From the NCBI GenBank assembly GCA_018675635.1, contig JABGXU010000007.1, positions 503,366-567,365 of the forward strand: DNA of 64,000 nt, in the 5' to 3' direction. The position numbers were made by a program, and so were the translations under genes. This stretch comes from Gammaproteobacteria bacterium (GTDB taxonomy: Bacteria; Pseudomonadota; Gammaproteobacteria; Poriferisulfidales; GCA-002705445). Below the pieces are notes generated by a model. It did not search any database and was not told the origin of the DNA. It saw only the letters and a list, made by a program, of their open reading frames with translations. Shown here one piece after another: positions 32,408 through 40,707 of the stretch; positions within the stretch are counted from its first letter, which is position 1; each line of letters begins with the position of its first letter.

Positions 32408-34618
32408 ATGAAAAGTTTTTGGGATAAAGCAATAGAAAAATACCAAAAAGGTAAAGGTATAAAACACAGGACCAAAAGAGGCCCAATAATTAAGGCCTCA
32501 GCTCAATATGGCGGTATGGGCGAAAGAGAAATTCAATTAAAACTTGAATTATTAGTTGACCCTATTATTTCAACTCATAATAGTGTTATAAAACCTGCTA
32601 GAAATCTCTGCCAATTTAATTTACAAGATCAAAGAAGATTTATTGCATCCGTTCAAAATATAAGCAATACGAATATAGAGCTCGCATACAATTTTTGCCA
32701 ATATGGAGTTGAGTCACTAAAACTTGTAGATGACTCACAGTGGAGTAATTGGATTCAAAAGATTTTAAATACATACAGCAGTAATGGAATAAATGAATCA
32801 GTTAAATTAATGAAAAACAGCATAGGCTATGTAAATAGCTTGGCTGGAGCAGCAACAAGCATAGATTTTATTGATTTTTCAAAAGTTATAGATCCTTTTT
32901 TAACTGGATTAAATGGAAGACCGCTTAAATTACAAATATCAGATGAAATTTATACAGATACAGAAACCATTTATCTTCCTGAAAGGATATCAACTCAGAA
33001 CACTAAAGACAAAAATTTTCAACTCATAAAAGCAAGCGCTGTACACCTATGGGCACAAACATGGTATGGAACATGGAGAGTTGATAAAAACGATTTTGAT
33101 TTATACGAAAATAAAGAACAAGCTCTTAAAGCTTACCATATATTAGAAACGATCAGGTTAGATGAGATAATAAAAAATGAATTACCTGGAGTTGGAAGAA
33201 TTATAGAAAAATTAAATCCAAAAAATAAATTAATATCAATTTCAAAAAATTTTAAAAATGCTGTAAAGAAATTGTCAGTAAAAAATGCAACTTATAAAGA
33301 CTCATTAAAACTTATAAATAGTATAATTGATGAAATAGAAAAAATTTCAACTGCGCCATACGCTGGTAATTTAAGACCAGATAGTGTTATGCCAATAACC
33401 GAAACAAGAATTAATAAAGATAAAATAAATTTTCAAAAAGGGCTTGATGAACTACATAAAGCCTGGGGGAAAAATGATGAAGATATTTACGATGAACAAA
33501 AAAAATACGATGAAAATAAAAAAACTTTTTCTGTTGTAAAAGAAAATAACAAAAATGAATATGATGTTGCTTTAGGCATTGGTGAAGATAATATTTCTCT
33601 TCCGCAGAATATTAGGCAAACCATGGAATCTATAATTCAAGATCATGGTGAGATTCCTGATAACTACTTAGATCATTCTAGAGATAACGGCTTCAGCAAT
33701 GAATCTAATAATAACAATAAAAATTTAAGTAAAACTGAAAATTTTGATTATAATTATGTTTACAATGAATGGGATCATTCTATGCAGAAGTATAGAAAAG
33801 ATTGGTGTAAATTAAATGTTCACACAGTAAAAGAAATTAATGGTAATTTTGTTCAGGACACACTAAATAAACATAAAGGTCTTTTAAAGCATTTAAATAG
33901 AACGTTCGAAGCATTAAGGCAGGACAATAAAAGACTAAATAAGCAAAGACACGGTGATGATATAGATTTAGATGCTTTTGTAAATGCATATATTGAGTTA
34001 AAGCAGGGAAATGAAATTGATGAAAAATTATTTACTAAACTTAATAAAACCGAAAGAAATGTTGCAGTTATGTTTATGGTAGATATGAGTGGGTCAACTT
34101 CAGGTTGGGTTAATAAAATGGAGAAAGAATCTTTAGTGCTTCTTTGTGAGTCTCTTGAAATTCTTGGTGACACATATGCTATATATGGTTTTTCTGGGAA
34201 AACAAGAAATCTTTGTGAGGTTTATAAAATTAAAGATTTTGAAGAAAAATATAATCAAACAGTAAAAAATAGAATATGTAACATTGAGGCTATGGACTAT
34301 ACAAGAATGGGGGCTAGCATTAGACATCTAACAATGCTTCTAAACCAAGTTGAAGCAAAAACAAAATTACTAATAACATTATCGGATGGCAAACCTGATG
34401 ATGTTGATGGCTATAGAGGTATGTATGGTATTGAAGATACTAAAAAAGCTTTATTAGAATCAAGATATTTAGGTATACATACTTATTGCATAACAATAGA
34501 TGAAGAAGCAATGGATTACTTGCCTTACATGTATGGGCAAACAAATTTTGCTGTTATAAATCAAATAGATAAATTACCAATTAAAGTTTCAGAAATATAT
34601 AGAAAAATAACGGTATAA
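32408..34618 (+). CDS. NorD/CbbO-like VWA-domain protein
   Basis: A 736-residue cytoplasmic protein. The N-terminal 550 residues are helical with a long charged linker (KNDEDIYDEQKKYDENKK, about 350-440). The C-terminal von Willebrand A domain has a complete metal-ion site: DMSGST (about 559-564), the Thr in YTRMGASIRH and Asp in TLSDGKPDD. GIHTYCITIDEEAMDYLPYMYG near the end is typical of NorD and CbbO. These work with a MoxR-type AAA+ ATPase (NorQ or CbbQ) to insert metals or reactivate nitric oxide reductase or Rubisco. No such ATPase, nor and cbb genes, are in this window. Which enzyme it serves is therefore open. Confidence 0.75.
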   Translation: MKSFWDKAIEKYQKGKGIKHRTKRGPIIKASAQYGGMGEREIQLKLELLVDPIISTHNSVIKPARNLCQFNLQDQRRFIASVQNISNTNIELAYNFCQYGVESLKLVDDSQWSNWIQKILNTYSSNGINESVKLMKNSIGYVNSLAGAATSIDFIDFSKVIDPFLTGLNGRPLKLQISDEIYTDTETIYLPERISTQNTKDKNFQLIKASAVHLWAQTWYGTWRVDKNDFDLYENKEQALKAYHILETIRLDEIIKNELPGVGRIIEKLNPKNKLISISKNFKNAVKKLSVKNATYKDSLKLINSIIDEIEKISTAPYAGNLRPDSVMPITETRINKDKINFQKGLDELHKAWGKNDEDIYDEQKKYDENKKTFSVVKENNKNEYDVALGIGEDNISLPQNIRQTMESIIQDHGEIPDNYLDHSRDNGFSNESNNNNKNLSKTENFDYNYVYNEWDHSMQKYRKDWCKLNVHTVKEINGNFVQDTLNKHKGLLKHLNRTFEALRQDNKRLNKQRHGDDIDLDAFVNAYIELKQGNEIDEKLFTKLNKTERNVAVMFMVDMSGSTSGWVNKMEKESLVLLCESLEILGDTYAIYGFSGKTRNLCEVYKIKDFEEKYNQTVKNRICNIEAMDYTRMGASIRHLTMLLNQVEAKTKLLITLSDGKPDDVDGYRGMYGIEDTKKALLESRYLGIHTYCITIDEEAMDYLPYMYGQTNFAVINQIDKLPIKVSEIYRKITV

Positions 34619-34621
34619 ATA

Positions 34622-35296
34622 ATGAGAAAAATAATTCTAATATTGCCAATATTACTGCTAGCATCATGCCAAAATAATATATTAACTAATATTGCTAAAA
34701 CTGACATAGATATTGTTACAGAAATCCATGCAAGAAATGCTAAAGAATATATTGAGGAATTAGTAATAAAATTATATAAAATAAATCCAGTGTATATACA
34801 AAATAATAAGGAATTTAACAACGTATCAGAAGTTATAATAGATATTTTTAAAGATGTTAATAAAAATAAAATAGATAAAACAGGGAAAGAGAATATAGAT
34901 TTTATTTTAAAAGGTTTTAGTGATGAATTTGATGGCGATAGAATATACTACATAACTAAAGGATTATTTGGAATGATAAATGCATCGTATAACTATAAAA
35001 AGAAATTTTATATAACTGATAAGATTCTTAACTCGCAAAAACTTATGAATACATCTACGAACATTAAAACTTTAGTTTGGAGATTAAGCAATACTAAAGG
35101 TAAAAATAATGTGATATTAATAAAAACCAATAATATTGCTAATAACAACATAAATTTAAGTTTTGAGAGATTGTTCGGAAAATTAATTAATAATCAAGAA
35201 AATATGGCTATGATTATATCTTCTCAAGAAGGTAGAATAATACACGAAGCTGCCAAAGGGATTGTTTCATCAATATTTTTACCAATAGGATTTTAA
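34622..35296 (+). CDS. predicted lipoprotein, unknown
   Basis: A 224-residue protein with a lipobox: MRKIILILPILLLASC, Cys16 being the lipidated residue. The mature protein is Lys/Asn-rich, mixed helix and strand, without recognised domains. The C-terminal EAAKGIVSSIFLPIGF is hydrophobic. It begins 4 bp after the VWA gene stop and ends immediately before wrbA, so it is in one operon with both. Function is unknown. Confidence 0.65.
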   Translation: MRKIILILPILLLASCQNNILTNIAKTDIDIVTEIHARNAKEYIEELVIKLYKINPVYIQNNKEFNNVSEVIIDIFKDVNKNKIDKTGKENIDFILKGFSDEFDGDRIYYITKGLFGMINASYNYKKKFYITDKILNSQKLMNTSTNIKTLVWRLSNTKGKNNVILIKTNNIANNNINLSFERLFGKLINNQENMAMIISSQEGRIIHEAAKGIVSSIFLPIGF

Positions 35297-35872
35297 ATGA
35301 AAAAGATTTTAATTATTTTTTATAGCAACAATGGCTCAACAGAAAAAATGTCTGAAAAAATTTCTAGAGGAGTTAATTCTGTTGATAAAGTTGATGCAGT
35401 AATAAGAACTGTAAAAGAAATAAATAACATTACTAATGAAATTGCTAACGATAATAATATTTTGTATGCAACTAATGAGGATTTAATAAACTGCGATGGT
35501 CTTATTATGGGGTCACCTACACACTTTGGTAATATGGCGGCTCCAATGAAATTTTTCTTAGATAGTACTACTCCTGAGTGGTTTAATAATAGTTTATCTG
35601 GAAAGCCTGCAGGTGTATTTACATCAACTTCTAGTATTCATGGTGGTCAAGAAACAACGTTATTAACAATGATGATACCTTTATTACATCATGGAATGAT
35701 TATTTCTGGAATTCCATATAGTGAAACAGGTTTAAACGAAACAAGAACTGGCGGAAGTCCGTATGGGCCTACGCATTTTTCAGGAAACAAAACAAACGAA
35801 CTATCAGAACACGAAATTAAATTATGTTTTGCATTCGGAGAACGTATTGCTAAATTAGCAAAAAAATTATGA
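35297..35872 (+). CDS. wrbA: NAD(P)H:quinone oxidoreductase, WrbA family
   Basis: A flavodoxin-fold enzyme of 191 residues reducing quinones by two electrons, thereby avoiding semiquinone radicals. The FMN phosphate loop is YSNNGSTEKMS (9-19). Further markers are GSPTHFGNMAAPMKFFLD and TSTSSIHGGQETTLL, and the end GGSPYGPTHFSG is shared with WrbA. The DUF2069 gene overlaps its stop by 4 bp, a conserved pairing in gammaproteobacteria. Confidence 0.9.
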   Translation: MKKILIIFYSNNGSTEKMSEKISRGVNSVDKVDAVIRTVKEINNITNEIANDNNILYATNEDLINCDGLIMGSPTHFGNMAAPMKFFLDSTTPEWFNNSLSGKPAGVFTSTSSIHGGQETTLLTMMIPLLHHGMIISGIPYSETGLNETRTGGSPYGPTHFSGNKTNELSEHEIKLCFAFGERIAKLAKKL

Positions 35873-36228
35873 GTAAGTTAATAATATACGAATATATAAC
35901 ATATATATGTTTAATATTATTGATTATATTTATAGCCGTCTGGAATTCAATAATAGATCCATCAGAAAATATACCAAGAATATTACCAACTATTATTTAC
36001 AATATACCATTACTAGTAGTAATGAATAAATTGAAAAAAAATAAATTTAGCACATATATTATGACGTCCTATGTGATGCTATTATACTTTGTAGTTGGTG
36101 TAGGAAATTTAGCGGTAGAAAATACAAAATTTTTAGGTACCACAATAACGATTCTAAGCTTAATAATATTTATAAGTTCTATATTTTACGTTAGAGAGAA
36201 AAAATCAAAAATCAATAATATTAGATAA
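35869..36228 (+). CDS. DUF2069 inner-membrane protein
   Basis: A 119-residue protein with four membrane segments (about 9-27, 38-54, 63-82 and 93-110). The family is defined by this topology and by its position after wrbA and beside hda; the segments IDPSENIPRILPTIIYNIPLL and VGVGNLAVEN look right. Function is unknown. The last 24 bp overlap the convergent hda gene's 3' end. Confidence 0.75.
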   Translation: MSKLIIYEYITYICLILLIIFIAVWNSIIDPSENIPRILPTIIYNIPLLVVMNKLKKNKFSTYIMTSYVMLLYFVVGVGNLAVENTKFLGTTITILSLIIFISSIFYVREKKSKINNIR

Positions 36229-36891
36229 AGTTTTTACATGAACTTTTTTATTATTTGACAAAGAATAGGATCCAATTTTGTGAAGCATATCTAAAAGGTC
36301 TGATAATTTCCTATTATTATGTTTTAACAAATATGAGCATACATCATCAGATATATTATATTCTTTCTCAGCAATAATTTTATTAAGAATATTTTCCTTA
36401 ATAGTGTCATTAGGCTGGTTAATCATGAAAACCAGACCCCATGATAGGCGAGAGTGAAGATCCTTTAATATAATATTTTCCAATGCTAAACTTCTTGATG
36501 ATGTGCAAATAATTTTTTTAGAATTTTCTAATATATTATTAAGCATTTTAAAAAAACTATACTCCCAATCAGATTTACCATAAATAATATCTATGTCGTC
36601 AATGCAAACCAGGTCATAATTTTCAAAACCATCAAGAATATCAGTATTAAATAAATCATAATCTTTTAATGGCAGATAAACACATTTTTTTTTAATATCG
36701 CTAAAATGGTTACACGCTGCATATAAAATATGAGATTTTCCAAGATTTTTGTCACCCCACAAATAAATTTGATTATTATCATCTAAAAATATATTTTTTA
36801 CACTGTCTATTAAAATATTATTAGAATCAGAATATAAATTCTTAAACGTGTGCTTTATATTTTTTTGATACGGAAGTATTAATTGATTCAT
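36205..36891 (-). CDS. hda: DnaA-related regulatory ATPase Hda
   Basis: An AAA+ protein of 228 residues related to the DnaA ATPase domain but lacking DnaA's DNA-binding domain IV. Walker A is WGDKNLGKSH, Walker B is LVCIDDIDII, and sensor-type Arg residues are in SRLSWGLVF. The N-terminal MNQLILPYQKNI resembles Hda's clamp-binding Q-L-x-L-P motif (QLILP). With the beta clamp, Hda stimulates hydrolysis of DnaA-ATP after initiation. It overlaps the CDP-alcohol phosphotransferase gene by 4 bp. Confidence 0.88.
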   Translation of the reverse strand: MNQLILPYQKNIKHTFKNLYSDSNNILIDSVKNIFLDDNNQIYLWGDKNLGKSHILYAACNHFSDIKKKCVYLPLKDYDLFNTDILDGFENYDLVCIDDIDIIYGKSDWEYSFFKMLNNILENSKKIICTSSRSLALENIILKDLHSRLSWGLVFMINQPNDTIKENILNKIIAEKEYNISDDVCSYLLKHNNRKLSDLLDMLHKIGSYSLSNNKKVHVKTLSNIIDF

Positions 36892-37445
36892 GTTTTTGAT
36901 GTGTAGTTAAAATTTTTAGGTATAAACTGTTTTTTAAAATTATACATATATTCTACTACACTAAATACTGTTGTTACTATTACTACATTAATTATACTTT
37001 GAATATACGTTAAGCTAATTATCTTATTCAAAAACAACAAACATATTAATACTAATATAATTTGCACAAAAGTACTAAGCTTACTTATAAACATTGGGCT
37101 CATTACAAATTTTACGCTAAATCTTATATTTATTAAAATTCCAAAAAATACTGCAGTATCTCTTATTAAAATAATAAAAAATATATAATATGGCAAAATA
37201 TTCATACTACATAACACCAAGAATGAAACATTGATCATTATTTTGTCTGCTATTGCATCTAAATATGCGCCTACTGATGATTCAGACTTTAAATATCTTG
37301 CAAGCATTCCATCCAAAGCATCAGATATACCCATAATGAAAAATATATACAAAGATGTCATATAAAATCCATTTACCATAAAAAGTGCAAATATTGGTAT
37401 AAATAATAATCTTAATCCGCTTATAATATTTGGTATATAATTCAT
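36888..37445 (-). CDS. CDP-alcohol phosphatidyltransferase (second copy)
   Basis: A 185-residue membrane enzyme with D-G-x2-A-R-x8-G-x3-D-x3-D complete in DALDGMLARYLKSESSVGAY followed by LDAIADK (about 43-69). Six hydrophobic segments. It is a paralogue of pgsA at 7009-7548. Similar genes next to hda in gammaproteobacteria are annotated pgsA2 or cardiolipin synthase-like; the acceptor alcohol cannot be told from the sequence. It is divergent from purM and upstream of hda. Confidence 0.8.
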   Translation of the reverse strand: MNYIPNIISGLRLLFIPIFALFMVNGFYMTSLYIFFIMGISDALDGMLARYLKSESSVGAYLDAIADKIMINVSFLVLCSMNILPYYIFFIILIRDTAVFFGILINIRFSVKFVMSPMFISKLSTFVQIILVLICLLFLNKIISLTYIQSIINVVIVTTVFSVVEYMYNFKKQFIPKNFNYTSKT

Positions 37446-37496
37446 AATTACATTCTAATAAAAAATAAATTAAATTAATACATATTGAGATAATAA

Positions 37497-38552
37497 ATGT
37501 CAAAAAAAAATAGTGATAATAATCAAAAAGTTACTTACGAAAAATCTGGCGTATCCATTAAAAAGGCCGATAAATTAATTAATAAGATTAAACCAATTGC
37601 TAAAAATACATGTGATAAAAATGTTATTGGTAAAATTGGGGGCTTTGGCGCTCTATATGATATATCAAAAATTAAGTATAAACACCCTGTCTTAGTATCA
37701 GGAGCGGATGGCGTTGGAACCAAATTAAAAATTGCAATAACACTTAATAAATTAGACGAAATTGGAATTGATTTAGTAGCTATGTGTGTAAATGATATAA
37801 TTTCTCAAGGGGCAAAACCTTTATTTTTTTTAGACTACTATGCTACAGGACAACTAGATCTTAATAAAAGTTACAATGTTATAAAAGGTATAGCTAAAGG
37901 ATGCAAGCTAAGCAATATGTCACTAATAGGAGGAGAAACAGCAGAAATGCCAAAGTTATATAAAAAAAATGACTTTGACTTGGCTGGTTTCTGCGTAGGA
38001 ATAGCAGATAAAGCAAAATTACTTCCAAAAAAAGATATAAGTAATAACGACTGCATCATAGGAATAAAATCAAGTGGGCTACATTCAAACGGATACTCCT
38101 TAATAAATCATATGATTGAAAATAAAAAATTAAATTTAAATGATAAAATTGATGGAAGAAAATTAGGTGATGTGTTAATTAAACCAACTAAAATTTATAC
38201 AGATTTATTAAATATAAAGTCTTTTGGATTAATTAAAGCAATCGCAAATATAACAGGCGGAGGTTTGACGGAAAATATACCAAGAGTTCTTCCAAAAAAT
38301 ACTAGCTGCATTATAGACTGTAAAGAAATCAACATGCCTAAATTATTTACACATATAAAAGAAAAAGGAAATATTGATAATAAAGAAATGCTTCGTGTTC
38401 TAAACTGTGGTATTGGTATGGTAATTATTACTAAAAAAACTAATGCTAATAAAATTATAAAAGACATGAAGAAGATTAAACTTCAATCAAAAATTATTGG
38501 CAATATTATTTCAAAAGAAGGAAAACCAATAGTTAACTACATTAATATATAA
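37497..38552 (+). CDS. purM: phosphoribosylformylglycinamidine cyclo-ligase
   Basis: Forms AIR in the fifth step of purine synthesis. It has 351 residues. Markers are the N-terminal YEKSGVSIKKADKLI, GGFGALYDIS, SGADGVGTKL, CVNDIISQGAKPLFFLDY, GGETAEMP, SGLHSNGYSLI and ITGGGLTENIPRVLP. Normal length. It is followed by purN after 2 bp; the purM-purN pair is standard. Confidence 0.95.
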   Translation: MSKKNSDNNQKVTYEKSGVSIKKADKLINKIKPIAKNTCDKNVIGKIGGFGALYDISKIKYKHPVLVSGADGVGTKLKIAITLNKLDEIGIDLVAMCVNDIISQGAKPLFFLDYYATGQLDLNKSYNVIKGIAKGCKLSNMSLIGGETAEMPKLYKKNDFDLAGFCVGIADKAKLLPKKDISNNDCIIGIKSSGLHSNGYSLINHMIENKKLNLNDKIDGRKLGDVLIKPTKIYTDLLNIKSFGLIKAIANITGGGLTENIPRVLPKNTSCIIDCKEINMPKLFTHIKEKGNIDNKEMLRVLNCGIGMVIITKKTNANKIIKDMKKIKLQSKIIGNIISKEGKPIVNYINI

Positions 38553-38554
38553 TT

Positions 38555-39190
38555 ATGAAATCTGTTAGTATCCTTTTTTCAGGACGCGGATCAAATGCAA
38601 AGTCTATAATTGAATTAATTTTAGAAAATAAATTAAATTTTAAAATTAAAAAAGTTATATGTAATAATATTAATTCTCAAGGCTCAAAAGATATTAAAAA
38701 CTATAATATTAATTATAATATTATTGACTTTAAATATTATGATAATTTAACTAAGTATAATTTAGAGTTAAAAACCCAGCTATCTCCAGAAAAAAATGAT
38801 TATCTTCTTTTATGTGGCTATATGAAAAAAATTCCAGAAAGTATTATAAATGCATATAATGGAAATGTTATAAATATTCATCCCTCTATACTACCTAAAT
38901 ACAAAGGTCTAAATACTCATGAAAAAGTAATTAATAACATGGATCAATATCATGGTTGCACTACACATTTTGTCACCAATGATATTGACTGTGGCCCTAT
39001 CATTGCTCAACATATTATTCTAGTAAATGATTACGATGATGCTTCATCGATCGCGAATAGACTATTAAAATTTGAACATAAGTTATTTTACAAAACACTA
39101 AAAATGATAGAACTTGGCACAATTGTTTATAAAAATAAAAAAATATACTATAATAATAAAATACTCACTAAGCCCATTATATATGATTAA
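38555..39190 (+). CDS. purN: phosphoribosylglycinamide formyltransferase
   Basis: Transfers a formyl group from 10-formyl-THF to GAR in purine synthesis. It has 211 residues. Markers are the N-terminal LFSGRGSNAKSIIE, the catalytic Asn/His region NIHPSILPKYKG, HGCTTHFVTNDIDCGPIIAQ with the His and Asp, and Ala-rich helices after. Its last 8 bp overlap the start of the DUF3108 gene. Confidence 0.93.
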   Translation: MKSVSILFSGRGSNAKSIIELILENKLNFKIKKVICNNINSQGSKDIKNYNINYNIIDFKYYDNLTKYNLELKTQLSPEKNDYLLLCGYMKKIPESIINAYNGNVINIHPSILPKYKGLNTHEKVINNMDQYHGCTTHFVTNDIDCGPIIAQHIILVNDYDDASSIANRLLKFEHKLFYKTLKMIELGTIVYKNKKIYYNNKILTKPIIYD

Positions 39191-39875
39191 AAGTATAATA
39201 TTATTATCTCTAATTATCAGTTTTAGTACTTGCAATGCTAATGATCTGAATTACTCATATATAGAAGCAGTTTATAAATTTTATTATAAAAATCTAAAAG
39301 CTGGAGAAATGTTTCTAAAAATATCAAAAAATGATAAAAATATAAATATTAGTACGACATATAAGGGCAATATATTAGCTTCAATAGCAAATAGAGATTT
39401 TAGAGAAGAAATTTCTAATTCAATAATTAAAGGAAAAGAATTTTATCCAAAAAATTATTCATTTAAAGATAATAAATCATCATACAAAATTATTTATAAT
39501 TCTAACAAAGAAGCAAAATTAATAAATGAGGATAGTGAAGATATGGAGTTACTAATTGAATCAGAAAGTAATATTCATGATCCATTATATTTATTAATGA
39601 TACTAATGAATAAATATCCTAATGTTAATAGCTATTATCATACTATATCTAAAGGGAGACTAAAAAAATATAATTATACATACAAAGATAATCAGACAAT
39701 GACCATAAATTATAAAAAATTCCAAGGATACTCAGCTAAACGTACATCTGGCAAAAAAACTAATTTTTATTTTTTTTCAGAGGAGCATAAGAATTTAATG
39801 GTATATACTAGTCTTTTTAAAAATAATAAAGAAAAACTTAGAATTGAACTATCTGAAATTATATCAATCAAATAA
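39183..39875 (+). CDS. DUF3108 exported protein
   Basis: A 230-residue protein with a signal peptide MIKSIILLSLIISFSTCNAND. The start at 39183 is chosen because it yields this signal; an upstream frame would add 23 residues inside purN. AVYKFYYKNLKAGEMFLKIS at the mature start (a polar Y-x-x-Y then A-G-E motif) fits DUF3108, a periplasmic protein family downstream of purN. Function is unknown; a lipocalin- or beta-barrel-like fold is suspected for the family. Confidence 0.75.
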   Translation: MIKSIILLSLIISFSTCNANDLNYSYIEAVYKFYYKNLKAGEMFLKISKNDKNINISTTYKGNILASIANRDFREEISNSIIKGKEFYPKNYSFKDNKSSYKIIYNSNKEAKLINEDSEDMELLIESESNIHDPLYLLMILMNKYPNVNSYYHTISKGRLKKYNYTYKDNQTMTINYKKFQGYSAKRTSGKKTNFYFFSEEHKNLMVYTSLFKNNKEKLRIELSEIISIK

Positions 39876-39888
39876 AAGAATTAAGTAG

Positions 39889-40707
39889 TTAAAATACTTT
39901 TTTGTGATCTAAACATGGGAAATTTTTTCTTAATTTATCTTGTGATTTTAAATCAATAGATGAAAAAATAACTCCAGATCCATTTTTTATAGTATCTAGA
40001 GTTTCCCCCCATGGATTAACTATTATTGAATTTCCATGTGTTTCCCTACCGCTAACATGATATCCGCCTTGCGCGCTTGCAGCAACATAAACAAGATTTT
40101 CTATAGCTCTTGATTTAATTAAATACTCCCAATGTGCCTTACCTGTAATAGAAGTAAAAGCAGCAGGCAAGCATATAATATCTATACCCATATCAGATAA
40201 TTTTCTAAATAATTCTGGAAATCTCAGGTCATAACATATTGCTAAACCAATATTACAAAAAGGCGTTTCTACAACTATTGGTGAATCGCCATTTGTAAAT
40301 ATATCAGATTCCCTATATTTTTCTTTTGTCTCTAAAATATTTACATCAAATAAATGTATTTTACTATATGAGGAAACAATTTTACCATTATTATTAAATA
40401 CTATACATGTGGCATAAACTTTATTTTTTTTTCTTGATTTAATAGGTATTGTGCCTGCAATAATCCATATATCATTTTTTTGTGCTTCTTTAGAAATATA
40501 GTCTTGTATTCTTCCGATTCCTAGCTCTTCTTTTATATCAAGATACATATTGTCTTTCTCTGCCATCATTGCAAAATTTTCAGGCAAAACAACAATATCT
40601 GCGCCCATATCTTTTGATTTAGATATGTGCTTACTTATCTCTAATAAATTAGCCCCAATATTTGGACCGGAAGCAATTTGTATACACGATATGTTAAAAT
40701 TTTTCAT
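39889..40707 (-). CDS. carbon-nitrogen hydrolase (nitrilase/Nit family)
   Basis: A 272-residue amidase of the nitrilase superfamily. The Glu-Lys-Cys triad is in VLPENFAMM, YSKIHLFDV and IGLAICYDLRFPELFR. The last is the hallmark of the Nit1/Nit2 branch, which repairs deaminated glutathione or acts as omega-amidase. It overlaps the yhdP-like gene by 4 bp at its start; nitrilase next to yhdP is a conserved gammaproteobacterial pairing. Confidence 0.9.
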   Translation of the reverse strand: MKNFNISCIQIASGPNIGANLLEISKHISKSKDMGADIVVLPENFAMMAEKDNMYLDIKEELGIGRIQDYISKEAQKNDIWIIAGTIPIKSRKKNKVYATCIVFNNNGKIVSSYSKIHLFDVNILETKEKYRESDIFTNGDSPIVVETPFCNIGLAICYDLRFPELFRKLSDMGIDIICLPAAFTSITGKAHWEYLIKSRAIENLVYVAASAQGGYHVSGRETHGNSIIVNPWGETLDTIKNGSGVIFSSIDLKSQDKLRKNFPCLDHKKVF

